This document shows, piece after piece, positions 32,753-41,813 of a stretch of DNA of 64,000 bases. Position 1 is the stretch's first letter; every line of letters starts with the position of its first letter. The notes beneath the pieces were generated by a model, which was given only the letters and a program-made list of their open reading frames with translations, was not told the DNA's origin and ran no database searches. Origin of the DNA: Bacillus sp. FJAT-47783. GTDB taxonomy: Bacteria; Bacillota; Bacilli; Bacillales; Aeribacillaceae. The translations under genes and the position numbers were made by a program. Where the stretch lies: positions 59,371 through 123,370 of the forward strand of contig NZ_JAKZKS010000010.1 of assembly GCF_022808615.1 (NCBI RefSeq), read 5' to 3'.

Positions 32753-33874
32753 ATGATAGTCGAAAATAAACAAGCTTCAATCACACCGTCTTATGATCCG
32801 TGGGAAGCTTATTTAGATATGAAAGAGTATGGAAGTTTAATGTTAACAAATGTCGAGTTTACAACGACGACCATTTGTAACATGCGCTGTGAGCATTGTG
32901 CTGTTGGTTATACTCTTCAACCGAAAGATCCAAACGCGCTTCCCCTTGATTTAATTTTAAAGCGGCTAGATGAAGTGCCTACTTTGCGTTCTTTAAGTAT
33001 TACGGGTGGAGAACCGATGTTATCGTTAAAATCAGTCGAGAATTATGTTGTGCCGATTTTAAAGTATGCACACGATCGTGGTATTCGCACACAAATCAAT
33101 TCAAACTTAACCCTTGACTTAAAGCGATATGAAAAAATCATTCCATATTTAGATGTACTACATATTTCGCATAACTGGGGAACGTTGGACGATTTCGTTG
33201 ATGGTGGTTTTGCGATGATGGATAAGAAACCTACGTATGAGCAACGAGCCAAATATTTTGATCGCATGATCGAAAATAGCCGTGCACTCGTCGATGCAGG
33301 TGTGATGGTGTCCGCCGAAACGATGCTAAACAAACGAACATTGCCTTATATAGAAAAAATCCATAAACAAATCGTCGAAGAAATGAAATGTCAACGTCAC
33401 GAAGTGCACCCTATGTACCCAAGTGATTTCGCTAGTACACTTGAAACATTGACACTTGAAGAAATTCGTGAAGCGATTCATCATTTATTAGATATTCGTG
33501 ATGAATCGGTTTGGATGCTCTTTGGTACATTACCTTTCTATGCATGTAGTAATAACCCGGACGATCTAAAATTAATCGAACGCCTACATAGTAGTAAAAA
33601 TGTAACCGTTCGTAATGATCCAGACGGTCGTTCTCGTTTAAATGTAAATATTTTTACGGGAGATGTGATTGTAACCGACTTCGGTGATACACCAGCGCTT
33701 GGAAACATTCAACAAGATACGCTTCTATCAGCTTATGAAAAATGGAACGAATCAGCTATTGCCAAGCAATTAAGCTGTCATTGCCCAAGCGTTCAATGTC
33801 TCGGTCCAAATATTTTAGTGAAAAATAGTTATTATAAAGATATCGACTTTACTTCACGAAAATCCAATTTGTAA
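32753..33874 (+). CDS. yfkAB: YfkAB-type radical SAM protein
   Basis: Radical SAM protein of 373 aa. The [4Fe-4S] motif is CNMRCEHC (C-x3-C-x2-C, near residue 42), followed by SITGGEPML (SAM contact). A C-terminal CHCPSVQC cluster may hold a further cluster. It corresponds to the Bacillus YfkAB protein, whose substrate is unknown. RBS GGAGACGAG precedes the ATG at 32753. The MscS gene follows by 12 bp, as yfkC does in B. subtilis. Confidence 0.88.
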   Translation: MIVENKQASITPSYDPWEAYLDMKEYGSLMLTNVEFTTTTICNMRCEHCAVGYTLQPKDPNALPLDLILKRLDEVPTLRSLSITGGEPMLSLKSVENYVVPILKYAHDRGIRTQINSNLTLDLKRYEKIIPYLDVLHISHNWGTLDDFVDGGFAMMDKKPTYEQRAKYFDRMIENSRALVDAGVMVSAETMLNKRTLPYIEKIHKQIVEEMKCQRHEVHPMYPSDFASTLETLTLEEIREAIHHLLDIRDESVWMLFGTLPFYACSNNPDDLKLIERLHSSKNVTVRNDPDGRSRLNVNIFTGDVIVTDFGDTPALGNIQQDTLLSAYEKWNESAIAKQLSCHCPSVQCLGPNILVKNSYYKDIDFTSRKSNL

Positions 33875-33886
33875 AAGGTGAATACG

Positions 33887-34723
33887 ATGGAAGAATGGCT
33901 GAAAAACCCGTTCATAGAAATAACATTAGCCGGAATTATTCTAATTGTTGTGGTGCAGCTCGTTAATAAATTTGTTCACAACTTCTTTAAAAAAACGGAT
34001 TTTATTGAAGAACGAAAAGAAAAAACAATCGAAAGCTTAATCCGATCCATCACGAAATATGTCGCAACAATCGGGTTTATTTTCTATTTTCTTTCCAAGT
34101 TTGTTGAAGACCTTGGCAGTATTTTAGCGGGGGCCGGAATTGCTGGAATCGTGATCGGTTTTGGTGCGCAAAGCTTAATTCGTGATATTTTAGCTGGTAT
34201 CTTCCTAATTTATGAAAAACAATTGCACCAAGGTGATTTTATTACAATTAACAATACCTTTAATGGGACTGTAGAAGAAATTGGGCTTAGGTCTTTAAAG
34301 ATTAGGGAATGGAACGGAAAAGTTTTAACCATTAGTAACGGAGAAATTAAGCAAATCCAAAACTACAATATTGAAAAAATGCGTGTCATCGAACGTGCAG
34401 TTGTAAGCTTTAATGAAAATCCTGATCTTGTTTTCAGCGTGTTAGAAAAAGCTTGTCAAACATTAAACGAGCAGCTTTCTCATCAATTGAAAAAAGATTC
34501 ATCAGGAGCTATCATTGAACCGTTTCAAATCTATGGGATGACATCGTTAAATGCTCATTTTCATGGGTATGAATATACGATAACGGGTTTAGTAGATGAT
34601 TCCTTTTATTTTGACGCAGCAAAACAGACACGAAAAATAGTAGCGCAAACATTATATGACCATCATATCAAAATGGCAGAAGAACGATTGTTGATGACAA
34701 ATGATGAAAAAACGAATAGTTAA
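33887..34723 (+). CDS. Small-conductance mechanosensitive channel (MscS family, YfkC type)
   Basis: MscS-type channel of about 278 aa. Three membrane helices (ITLAGIILIVVVQLV, TKYVATIGFIFYFL, and pore helix LAGAGIAGIVIGFGAQSLI) precede the beta domain (GDFITINNTFNGTVEEIGLR). It releases solutes on hypo-osmotic shock. Start set at ATG 33887, 6 nt from AAAAGGTG; the GTG 9 nt upstream overlaps the RBS itself. It is followed by a strong terminator. Confidence 0.93.
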   Translation: MEEWLKNPFIEITLAGIILIVVVQLVNKFVHNFFKKTDFIEERKEKTIESLIRSITKYVATIGFIFYFLSKFVEDLGSILAGAGIAGIVIGFGAQSLIRDILAGIFLIYEKQLHQGDFITINNTFNGTVEEIGLRSLKIREWNGKVLTISNGEIKQIQNYNIEKMRVIERAVVSFNENPDLVFSVLEKACQTLNEQLSHQLKKDSSGAIIEPFQIYGMTSLNAHFHGYEYTITGLVDDSFYFDAAKQTRKIVAQTLYDHHIKMAEERLLMTNDEKTNS

Positions 34724-34731
34724 AAACGATA

Positions 34732-34756
34732 CCTCAGGATGTCCTGAGGTTTTTTT
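34732..34756 (+). terminator. Intrinsic terminator of the YfkAB-MscS unit
   Basis: CCTCAGGA / TCCTGAGG stem with a TG loop and seven T residues, 8 nt after the MscS stop. Confidence 0.95.
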
Positions 34757-34810
34757 GATGCATAAATTGTCCCATATGCCCACTTATGATTGAGTTAACC
34801 TTTAATCCCT

Positions 34811-34840
34811 GCATAAAAATAGTTTTATTAAGGAATAATT
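34811..34840 (+). promoter_or_regulatory. Possible SigG promoter of the second germinant-receptor operon
   Basis: GCATA (34811-34815) and GAATAATT (34833-34840) lie 17 bp apart, about 56 bp before the A-subunit start. The -35 box fits SigG; the -10 differs at its first base. Confidence 0.35.
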
Positions 34841-34895
34841 TAGATACCACTCCTTAAACTGGTCGGAATATTTATGTTCGAATGGAGGCATTTCA

Positions 34896-36449
34896 TTGAG
34901 TCGATTTTGGGAGAAATGGATCAAGGAGAAAAAAACGGCCAAGCAACCACTTGAAGAGACTGAGCAATATCTCTCGAATGAATTGCAACAAAATATTCAT
35001 TTCCTTCAATCTATTTATGCGGATTGTGAGGATGTCGTCTTTCGAACATTTTTTATTAGCAAAACGTACAAAGCAACGCTTATATATATCGAAGGGCTCA
35101 GCAATGTTGAAGAAATAGACAAGCATATTTTAACACCATTAATGAATGAAAAAGATATTGAGCGAAACAAATTACCTTTTATTTTAGAATCGAAAACACC
35201 GATTTCCAAAACGAAAAAAATCTTTACGATGAAGGATTGCATTAAATATATTGCCCTTGGAGCACCAGTGTTGCTCGTTGATGGAGAAAATGAAGGGTAT
35301 ATTTATGGGCTATTTAAATGGGAAAAACGAAATATTGAAGAACCAACTGCAGAGGTCGGGATTAAAGGACCACGGGAAGGATTTACGGAAACATTAGCTG
35401 TCAATATATCGCAAGTAAGACGAATTATTAAAAGTCCCGCTTTAAAAATGAAATCGATACGAATTGGCGATTATACACAAACAAACATTATGATTTCGTA
35501 TATAGAAGGTCTTGCCGATCAAACATTAATTAAAGAAGTAACCAATCGCATAAAAAGAATTAAAATTGATGGGATATTAGAAAGCTCGTACATTGAAGAA
35601 ATGATTGAAGATAATCCTTATTCACCCTTCCCGCAAATTTTGAATACAGAAAGGCCAGATGTCGTCTGTTCAAATTTACTAGAAGGGCGTGTCGCCATCT
35701 TTGTAGAAGGTTCACCTTTTGTACTAATTGCACCAGCAACTTTTTTTAATTTAGTACAGTCCCATGAAGATTACTATCAACGTTTTTTCGTTGGTACGTT
35801 CATTCGTTGGTTGCGCTATTTGTTTATGGCGGTCGCCATTTTCTTACCTTCTTTATATGTTGCGGTGTTAACGTTTCATGCTGAAATGGTGCCAACAAGC
35901 CTTTTATTAAGTATGGCAGGATCCCGTGAGCCTGTGCCCTTTCCTGCCATCATTGAAGTACTCATCATGGAAGTTTCATTTGAAGCATTGAGAGAAGCAG
36001 GGGTCCGATTACCAAAGCAAGTCGGTGCTGCAGTTAGTATCGTCGGAGCATTAGTAATTGGTCAAGCCGCTGTACAAGCAGGTCTTGTTTCTCCTCCTAT
36101 GGTAATCGTAGTAGCGATTACAGGCATTGCTTCGTTTATGATTCCTCGGTACTCAATTGGGGTCTCCTTTCGAATGCTTCGCTTCCCGATGATATTACTT
36201 GGCGGTTCGTTAGGGCTTCTTGGGATTATGCTCGGATTTATCACAATCGTCATCCACTTATGTACATTACGTTCTTTTGGAGTTCCGTACTTAACACCAC
36301 TTGCTCCTTTAAAGGGACGCGAATTAAAGGATACGTTAGTACGATCACCTTGGTGGATGTTGAACAGTCGCCCCCATCTAACAGGTGAATACAACAAATT
36401 TCGTCAAGCCCCTCATATGAAACCTAGCCCGGAAAAAGGAGGAGAATAA
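34896..36449 (+). CDS. Spore germinant receptor A subunit, second operon (YfkQ-like)
   Basis: A subunit of 517 aa, about 45 percent alike by eye to the one at 3098-4690 and sharing all family hallmarks: GPREGFTETLAVNISQVRR, LESSYIEEMIEDNPYSPFP, NTERPDVVCSNLLEGRVAIF and the membrane region ending LRSFGVPYLTPLAPLKGREL. It starts at TTG 34896, 7 nt after GGAGG. The location near yfkA, yfkC and yfkD homologues suggests correspondence to B. subtilis yfkQ, which has the same A-C-D-B type neighbours, though position alone does not prove orthology. Located in the spore inner membrane. Confidence 0.95.
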   Translation: MSRFWEKWIKEKKTAKQPLEETEQYLSNELQQNIHFLQSIYADCEDVVFRTFFISKTYKATLIYIEGLSNVEEIDKHILTPLMNEKDIERNKLPFILESKTPISKTKKIFTMKDCIKYIALGAPVLLVDGENEGYIYGLFKWEKRNIEEPTAEVGIKGPREGFTETLAVNISQVRRIIKSPALKMKSIRIGDYTQTNIMISYIEGLADQTLIKEVTNRIKRIKIDGILESSYIEEMIEDNPYSPFPQILNTERPDVVCSNLLEGRVAIFVEGSPFVLIAPATFFNLVQSHEDYYQRFFVGTFIRWLRYLFMAVAIFLPSLYVAVLTFHAEMVPTSLLLSMAGSREPVPFPAIIEVLIMEVSFEALREAGVRLPKQVGAAVSIVGALVIGQAAVQAGLVSPPMVIVVAITGIASFMIPRYSIGVSFRMLRFPMILLGGSLGLLGIMLGFITIVIHLCTLRSFGVPYLTPLAPLKGRELKDTLVRSPWWMLNSRPHLTGEYNKFRQAPHMKPSPEKGGE

Positions 36450-36586
36450 AGTGAAATGACAGCTCCCGAAGTGATAAGAAAGATATGACCGTTTAAACTT
36501 GTGCTCATTTCGATATATCCAATAAAATAGACAAATTTCCTTCCTTTGCTCTTTTTCAACTATCATCCGAAAGGGGGTGGCTCACA

Positions 36587-37777
36587 TTGAAAATGTTCGG
36601 TCTTTTACAGCTTATTTGCATTATTGTCATTTTATTAACCGGATGTTGGGATCGAGTTGAAGTAAATGATCTCGCTATCATTACAGCTGCTGCGATCGAT
36701 TATCATGAAGATGATCAAATTAAACTATCCGTTCAACTATTTATCCCTCGTGCTATATCAAGCGGAGGGGAATCCGGAGGGGGTACGGGTGGAGATGAAC
36801 AAACCATTGTTAGAACGGGCATTGGGATTAATTTGGCAGATGCCATCTCAAAACTTCAAGTAAATATTCCAAGGAAAATATTCTGGGGACATTGCAAAGT
36901 GTTTATTTTTGGTGAGGAGCTTGCGAAAAACGGAATTCAAGAAACGATGGACTTTTTACTTCGGCACCCTCAACCGAGAGAAAGGGCGTATATGTATGTC
37001 AGTAAAGGTGAAGCAAAAAAAATTCTTAGCCTCATACCACCTATTGAACGCTATTCATCTGAAGTTCTCCGGGAAATTTCAGATTTAAAGATTGGGATGC
37101 TTGTCACGATGAAAGATCTAGACCTGATGCTAACAAGTGAAGCCCAAGCTCCCGCTCTTCCTCTCGTTGAAATACTCCCTCCAGAAGAAGGGAAAGAGGA
37201 AACGAAAACCATACCGATCATAAAAGGAACAGCCGTTTTTAAAAAAGATAAAATGGTTGGAGAAATTTCACAAACAAATACCCGAGGGTTATTATGGTTC
37301 CGAAAAGAAATTAAAGATTACACAGCTAATGTAAAGATTGATGATGAAGGCGAAGAAAAAATATTATCACTTATGCCTGTTAAAACGGCCGTTAATTTGA
37401 AGCCTACCATAAAAAACAATCAGTGGATAATTACAGTAAAAATAAAGACGGAAGGTGACATCGTACAAAATGGAACAAATTATAATACGATGGAACCAGC
37501 TATCATTGATAAGTTTGAAAGAAAATACCGAGAAGATATTGAAAACAGAATACAATCATCGTTTGCCGTGATTCAGAATGACTTAAACGCTGACGTCGTG
37601 AATGTTGCTTCTGAATTCCATCATTTTTATCCAAAGGAATGGGATAAAGTAAAGAAAAAATGGGATGAAAAATTTCCTGAAGTTAAGCTTGACTTAGATG
37701 TAGAAGCATATATTCGTAGACCCGGCTATATTAGTACTCCAGGGGGTCTCCCAGAAGATGAGGTGAAGAAAAAATGA
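36587..37777 (+). CDS. Spore germinant receptor C subunit lipoprotein, second operon (YfkR-like)
   Basis: GerC-family lipoprotein of 396 aa. The signal sequence ends in lipobox LLTGC (Cys 20), then WDRVEVNDLAIITAAAIDY. A glycine-rich insert (GGESGGGTGG) follows, as in the first operon. Later landmarks: PRKIFWGHCKVFIFGEELAK and HHFYPKEWDKVKKKWDEKFP. Start is TTG 36587, 6 nt from AAGGGGGTGG. Its stop overlaps the next ATG by 4 nt, coupling it to the D gene. A 137-bp gap separates it from the A gene, with no gene in it. Confidence 0.95.
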   Translation: MKMFGLLQLICIIVILLTGCWDRVEVNDLAIITAAAIDYHEDDQIKLSVQLFIPRAISSGGESGGGTGGDEQTIVRTGIGINLADAISKLQVNIPRKIFWGHCKVFIFGEELAKNGIQETMDFLLRHPQPRERAYMYVSKGEAKKILSLIPPIERYSSEVLREISDLKIGMLVTMKDLDLMLTSEAQAPALPLVEILPPEEGKEETKTIPIIKGTAVFKKDKMVGEISQTNTRGLLWFRKEIKDYTANVKIDDEGEEKILSLMPVKTAVNLKPTIKNNQWIITVKIKTEGDIVQNGTNYNTMEPAIIDKFERKYREDIENRIQSSFAVIQNDLNADVVNVASEFHHFYPKEWDKVKKKWDEKFPEVKLDLDVEAYIRRPGYISTPGGLPEDEVKKK

Positions 37778-37995
37778 AGTGGGATACTTTTATGATCGCC
37801 ATTCTTGTAATCTTCGCTATTATCGCGTATGAATGGCCGAAAATGAAACAAAATCCACTGAAAGATAAAGCCGCATTCCTTACTCTCCTTTTATTGGCTG
37901 GAGTTTTATCTTTGTTCGATCTACCAAATATGGCGGGCCCTCCAACTTTCATTGAATGGATTTTCAAACCAATTTCTAAAATAATGGAAAATTAA
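37774..37995 (+). CDS. Germinant receptor D subunit-like small membrane protein, second operon
   Basis: A 73-aa protein with two membrane helices (FMIAILVIFAIIAYEW and AFLTLLLLAGVLSLFDLP) separated by a basic loop (KMKQNPLKDK), ending FIEWIFKPISKIMEN. The C-terminal F-I-Y/F-K-P pattern recurs in the 6240-6473 protein, which supports common ancestry. ATG overlaps the C-subunit stop (ATGA). Two-helix D subunits are described for several Bacillus receptors and adjust receptor output. Confidence 0.8.
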   Translation: MKWDTFMIAILVIFAIIAYEWPKMKQNPLKDKAAFLTLLLLAGVLSLFDLPNMAGPPTFIEWIFKPISKIMEN

Positions 37996-38038
37996 CATAT
38001 GGATAGCAGAAAAGTATGCAGGAAGGATGGTGAATAAA

Positions 38039-39121
38039 ATGGAAAAAGGGAAAATATCAGCTCTCCAAATGGGGCTGATCATGTTTCCTACGATTGCCGC
38101 AACGGCCATTTTAACCGTCCCAGGTATTACAGCCTCTTATGCAAAACAAGATTTGTGGCTATCCCCGATTTGGGCGTCATTCATTGGATATATGAACGTT
38201 TTTATTATCGACAAATTGCAAAAAATGCACCCAAACCAAACGATTATTCAATATAGCAGGCATATCATTGGATTTATACCAGGAAAAGTACTAGGTTTTG
38301 CATACACATGTTCTTTCATCCTATTAACAGGACAAATTGTTCGAATCTATGCAGAGTTTCTTTCAGCATCATTTTTCGCCTATACTCCTATTAGCATTAT
38401 TATTGTTTCCATGCTATTTCTATGTGGATTAGGTTTTCGAACAGGGATCGAGACGTTAGGACGAATGGCACAGTTATTCTTCCCTCTTTTCGTTGTACCG
38501 ATCATCGTTCTCCTTCTTATACTTATTCCTGATTATAATACGGATAATATTTTCCCAATATTAGAAAATGGATTAACACCTTCTTTAAAAGGGGCATTAC
38601 TTCCGATCGGATGGTTCACAGAAATATCTCTTATCACCTTTCTTTATCCTTTTTTGGCTAATAAAAAACATGGGCTGAAATCGGGAATGATTACAGTGTT
38701 TGTCATTATGTTATTTTTAGTCCTATCCAATTTATCGATTTATTTTGTTTACGGACAAACAGTAGCACAAAACCTTTTTCCACTAATGAATGCATCGAGA
38801 TATGTGAGTGTTGCTGATTTCTTCGAAAACTTAGAATCTGTCCTAATGGCGGTGTGGATTCTAGGTTCTTTTGTGAAAATTTCAATGTTTTATTATGCGA
38901 GTGTACTCACAACCGCTCAATGGCTTCAGTTATCCAACTACCAACCAATCATATTCCCTGTAGGCATTCTCATCTTTGAATGTAGCTTTTGGGGGTTTCC
39001 AAATTTAATGGAAGTTAGTGATTTTGATATTAAGGCCACCCCCTATTACTTACCAGTTATGCTGACAATCATCCCCCTTTTACTATTAATCGTTGCATTG
39101 CTTCAGAAAAAAAGAAGGTGA
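38039..39121 (+). CDS. Spore germinant receptor B subunit, second operon (YfkT-like)
   Basis: B subunit of about 360 aa, ten helices. It begins MEKGKISALQMGLIMFPTIA with AKQDLWLSPIWASFIGY and KMHPNQTIIQYSRHIIGF, defining a second B subgroup shared only with the orphan at 40537-41643. IPDYNTDNIFPILENGLTPS and ADFFENLESVLMAVWILGSF are further conserved segments. Start: ATG 38039 aligns with relatives and has GGTG 8 nt upstream; an in-frame ATG at 38027 is possible. A hairpin (39116-39148) spans the stop codon. Confidence 0.94.
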   Translation: MEKGKISALQMGLIMFPTIAATAILTVPGITASYAKQDLWLSPIWASFIGYMNVFIIDKLQKMHPNQTIIQYSRHIIGFIPGKVLGFAYTCSFILLTGQIVRIYAEFLSASFFAYTPISIIIVSMLFLCGLGFRTGIETLGRMAQLFFPLFVVPIIVLLLILIPDYNTDNIFPILENGLTPSLKGALLPIGWFTEISLITFLYPFLANKKHGLKSGMITVFVIMLFLVLSNLSIYFVYGQTVAQNLFPLMNASRYVSVADFFENLESVLMAVWILGSFVKISMFYYASVLTTAQWLQLSNYQPIIFPVGILIFECSFWGFPNLMEVSDFDIKATPYYLPVMLTIIPLLLLIVALLQKKRR

Positions 39122-39148
39122 AACTTCTGAAAACAGAAGATTTCACCT
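39116..39148. terminator. Hairpin between convergent receptor genes
   Basis: AGGTGAAA-C-TTCTG pairs with CAGAAG-A-TTTCACCT around an AAAA loop. It overlaps the stop of the upstream B gene and faces the convergent orphan B gene. No clear T tract follows on the plus strand. Confidence 0.5.
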
Positions 39149-39188
39149 CTGGAGTTGTATATAGAAATGAAAGGAAAAGATCTAATTG

Positions 39189-40328
39189 CTACCTCCTATT
39201 TTTTTCACATTTCTTCTCTCGAATTTTATCTACCACGATTAGTAAAAGAGGCAAAATGAAGCCAACTGATATCGAAAAAGGTTCAGACGTTTTCGTATCC
39301 CACTCTTGTTGGTAAACGACGTTAGGAAAAGCTGTTAAAGAAAATACAACGCTAATCATCCCTAAAGGGAATATCAACGGCCGATAATCGTTTAAATTTA
39401 ACACTTGCGCCATTCCTAAACATGAAGCATAAAAATAGATCACCATTTTGAAATAGACAGATATAAACCACATGATGGCAAGCATCGCTTCGATTCGTTG
39501 AATAAAGTTCCCAACATCTAACTTTTTCGCAAGTGCGTAACTAGGAAACATTTGCATTGCCGTAATATTTGCCCCAAGCACGAAAATACAAAGCAATGTA
39601 ATCATGATCATCACAAACCCTCCAAGGAGGTTTCCAATAAGAAACGCTTTTTGCGATTCTTTCGTTTGATTAACATAAGCAGGGAAAATCATCAATAGTA
39701 CGACTGAATTAATGGAAGATGTAACAACTAAAGATAACATGGAACTTGCCAACGGTTTTGCGTCTACATCGAATACGGGCTCTATATTTTCAAATTGAAT
39801 TTGCGGAGAAATAAAAATAACTAAAAATACAAAAAGAAAGAAGAAAAACAAGAGGAAGATTTCTGCCGTCCGAGTAAATGTCTCAAGTCCATGACGTACA
39901 CCCATTACCAATATAAGGGCTAAAACAATATGAATGATTTCAAGAGGCGTTTCAGGATATAGCTGTGTTCGTATAAAATTGCCAGTATAAAACATGACGA
40001 TTGCTGTATAAGTAAACGACATTGATAAAAATATTACGGAAAATCCTTTTCCTAGCCATTTTCCAAAAACCGTCTCATTCATTTGAACGAAGGTCATATG
40101 AGGAAACCGAATACTTAACTTATTATAGATCCAAATAACAAATACTCCGATACCAACACCAAAAATAGCTGCAATCCAAGCATCCTGTTTTGCATTGGAA
40201 GCTAACCCTTTCGGTATAACAAGAATGGTAGTCCCAATGGTAAATAAAATGACTAAACATTTAAATTGGTAACTGGAAATTTTCCCGTCTTCAAGCTTGC
40301 CTTTCACCTTTAAAAACCCCTTCTTCAT
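39189..40328 (-). CDS. Orphan germinant receptor B subunit (subgroup 1)
   Basis: A 379-aa GerAB/GerKB-type protein with no A or C gene beside it on its strand. The first helix region reads YQFKCLVILFTIGTTILVIP, then SNAKQDAWIAAIFGVGIGVF, closest to the B proteins at 1800 and 6489 rather than to the adjacent operon's own B subunit. ISPQIQFENIEPVFDVDAKP and NFIQRIEAMLAIMWFISVYF are conserved. The ATG at 40328 has a weak RBS; a GTG at 40307 behind AAGGGG is a plausible alternative. It converges on the second receptor operon. Confidence 0.93.
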   Translation of the reverse strand: MKKGFLKVKGKLEDGKISSYQFKCLVILFTIGTTILVIPKGLASNAKQDAWIAAIFGVGIGVFVIWIYNKLSIRFPHMTFVQMNETVFGKWLGKGFSVIFLSMSFTYTAIVMFYTGNFIRTQLYPETPLEIIHIVLALILVMGVRHGLETFTRTAEIFLLFFFFLFVFLVIFISPQIQFENIEPVFDVDAKPLASSMLSLVVTSSINSVVLLMIFPAYVNQTKESQKAFLIGNLLGGFVMIMITLLCIFVLGANITAMQMFPSYALAKKLDVGNFIQRIEAMLAIMWFISVYFKMVIYFYASCLGMAQVLNLNDYRPLIFPLGMISVVFSLTAFPNVVYQQEWDTKTSEPFSISVGFILPLLLIVVDKIREKKCEKNRR

Positions 40329-40389
40329 TTCCCGATTTTTACATTCATCAAATATTCCTCTTAGCTAAAACTATTAAGGGTGATGTTAA

Positions 40390-40530
40390 ATGCATGACAC
40401 AGCTTTTTATCAACAATTTCTAAATACTCCCTTTGGGTTTATTTGCTTATTGCTACTCGGAATAGGTGTTAATGTTTTCGTTTGCTGGTTTTTATGTAAA
40501 TGGGGAGATAAACAGAAAACAGCAAAATGA
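40390..40530 (+). CDS. 46-aa single-helix membrane protein between orphan receptor genes
   Basis: Small ORF beginning MHDTAFYQQFLNTPFGFICL, with one membrane helix (FGFICLLLLGIGVNVFVCWF) and a basic C-terminal tail (KWGDKQKTAK). AAGGGTGAT lies 5 nt before the ATG, a good RBS. It is divergent from the orphan B gene at 40328 and convergent with the one at 40537. Not recognised; a spore-membrane role is suggested only by its neighbours. Confidence 0.55.
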   Translation: MHDTAFYQQFLNTPFGFICLLLLGIGVNVFVCWFLCKWGDKQKTAK

Positions 40531-40536
40531 TTTATA

Positions 40537-41643
40537 CTAAGTCTCTCTTTTTTTCATTTTCCCTTTTCGAACAATCGCAATCCCAAGCAGCAATAACGGG
40601 ATGATCGTTTGGATCAATAATGAGTATAAAGGAAATCCAGTCAAAACAAGATAGTGTATGATATCGATTTGACTTGGCATTCCCCAAAAACTAAACACCA
40701 TTGTCAACATGCCTAATGGGAATACAATCGGTCGATAATCAGAAAGATTCAGCCATTGCGCAGTGCCGAGAACAATACAATAATGAACGGCTGAGAACTT
40801 CACAAAGTTTCCTAAAACCCATACTGAGATCGCAACCGATTCTAAGTTTTCAAAAAAGCCAGCAACACCAATATAACGAGCAGCCATTAACAAGGGGTAA
40901 TTATTATCCTTTGCCCCAATCTCTCCTATAAAAAAAAGAATTAAGAGATTCACGATCACAAAGGAAATCATCACAGAAAATATCGATATTCCCATCCACT
41001 TCAATCCTTTGTCTTTATCCGTTACGAACGGAATGAGGAAAGAAATGAGAAAGAACTCAGCAAACCATGCTTGAGGCACATATGCTCCCTTAATGGAAGG
41101 CAAAAGACCATGCTCCATAATCGGAAAAATATTCCTTACGTCTAAATCAGGAATTAAAAAAATGATCATAATAATAAGCGGAAATGTAAAAACAGGGAAA
41201 AAAAGCTGCCCCATTCTTCCTAACACTTCTAACCCAGCACGAGTAGCAAAAGTACAGATAAGAATCATCGTCGCAATCACAATGCTAATCGGAGTGTTAT
41301 AAAGAGTAGCCCCAACAATAAAATCCGCATAAATACGAATACTTTGACCATTCATTAAGATGTAGAAGAATAGAAACAGTAATCCTAGAATCTTACCTAC
41401 AAACCGACCAGCGATTTGTTCACTATATTGAATAATCGTCTGTTTTGGGTAAAATTTGTGTAGCTGAAAAGCGATATACACAGCTACAACCCCAGTGATA
41501 GAGGCCCATATCGGTGAAAGCCATAAATCATTCTTCGCAAATTTACCTGTTACCGTTGGAACGCCAATAATTGCCGTGCCAACAATCGTCGGAAACATCA
41601 TGATGGCCAATTGAAAGGCTGAAATTTTCCCCTTTTCAATCAT
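40537..41643 (-). CDS. Orphan germinant receptor B subunit (subgroup 2)
   Basis: A 368-aa B subunit. Its start MIEKGKISAFQLAIMMFPTI, with AKNDLWLSPIWASITGV and KFYPKQTIIQYSEQIAG, matches the second-operon B subunit closely, so it probably arose by duplication of that gene. IPDLDVRNIFPIMEHGLLPS and AGFFENLESVAISVWVLGNF follow. RBS AGAGGGTAA precedes ATG 41643. Transcribed opposite to the operon, with no A or C partner of its own. Confidence 0.93.
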   Translation of the reverse strand: MIEKGKISAFQLAIMMFPTIVGTAIIGVPTVTGKFAKNDLWLSPIWASITGVVAVYIAFQLHKFYPKQTIIQYSEQIAGRFVGKILGLLFLFFYILMNGQSIRIYADFIVGATLYNTPISIVIATMILICTFATRAGLEVLGRMGQLFFPVFTFPLIIMIIFLIPDLDVRNIFPIMEHGLLPSIKGAYVPQAWFAEFFLISFLIPFVTDKDKGLKWMGISIFSVMISFVIVNLLILFFIGEIGAKDNNYPLLMAARYIGVAGFFENLESVAISVWVLGNFVKFSAVHYCIVLGTAQWLNLSDYRPIVFPLGMLTMVFSFWGMPSQIDIIHYLVLTGFPLYSLLIQTIIPLLLLGIAIVRKGKMKKRET

Positions 41644-41780
41644 TTACTTTACCCTCTTTTTATCGTTTATTTGTAAGTATTAACCAAAATGAGTTTATTT
41701 ATTAAGCAGTAAATGCTCTCTTCAAAACGACTCTATAGTTATTGATGCAAGTCACGAATAATAGTTATTCTGAAACATCG

Positions 41781-41806
41781 AAACCGAGCTATAATAGCTC
41801 GGTTTC
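41781..41806 (-). terminator. Intrinsic terminator of the YfkD-like gene
   Basis: AAACCGAGCTA / TAGCTCGGTTT hairpin immediately after the stop at 41814. Confidence 0.75.
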
Positions 41807-41813
41807 TTCAACA

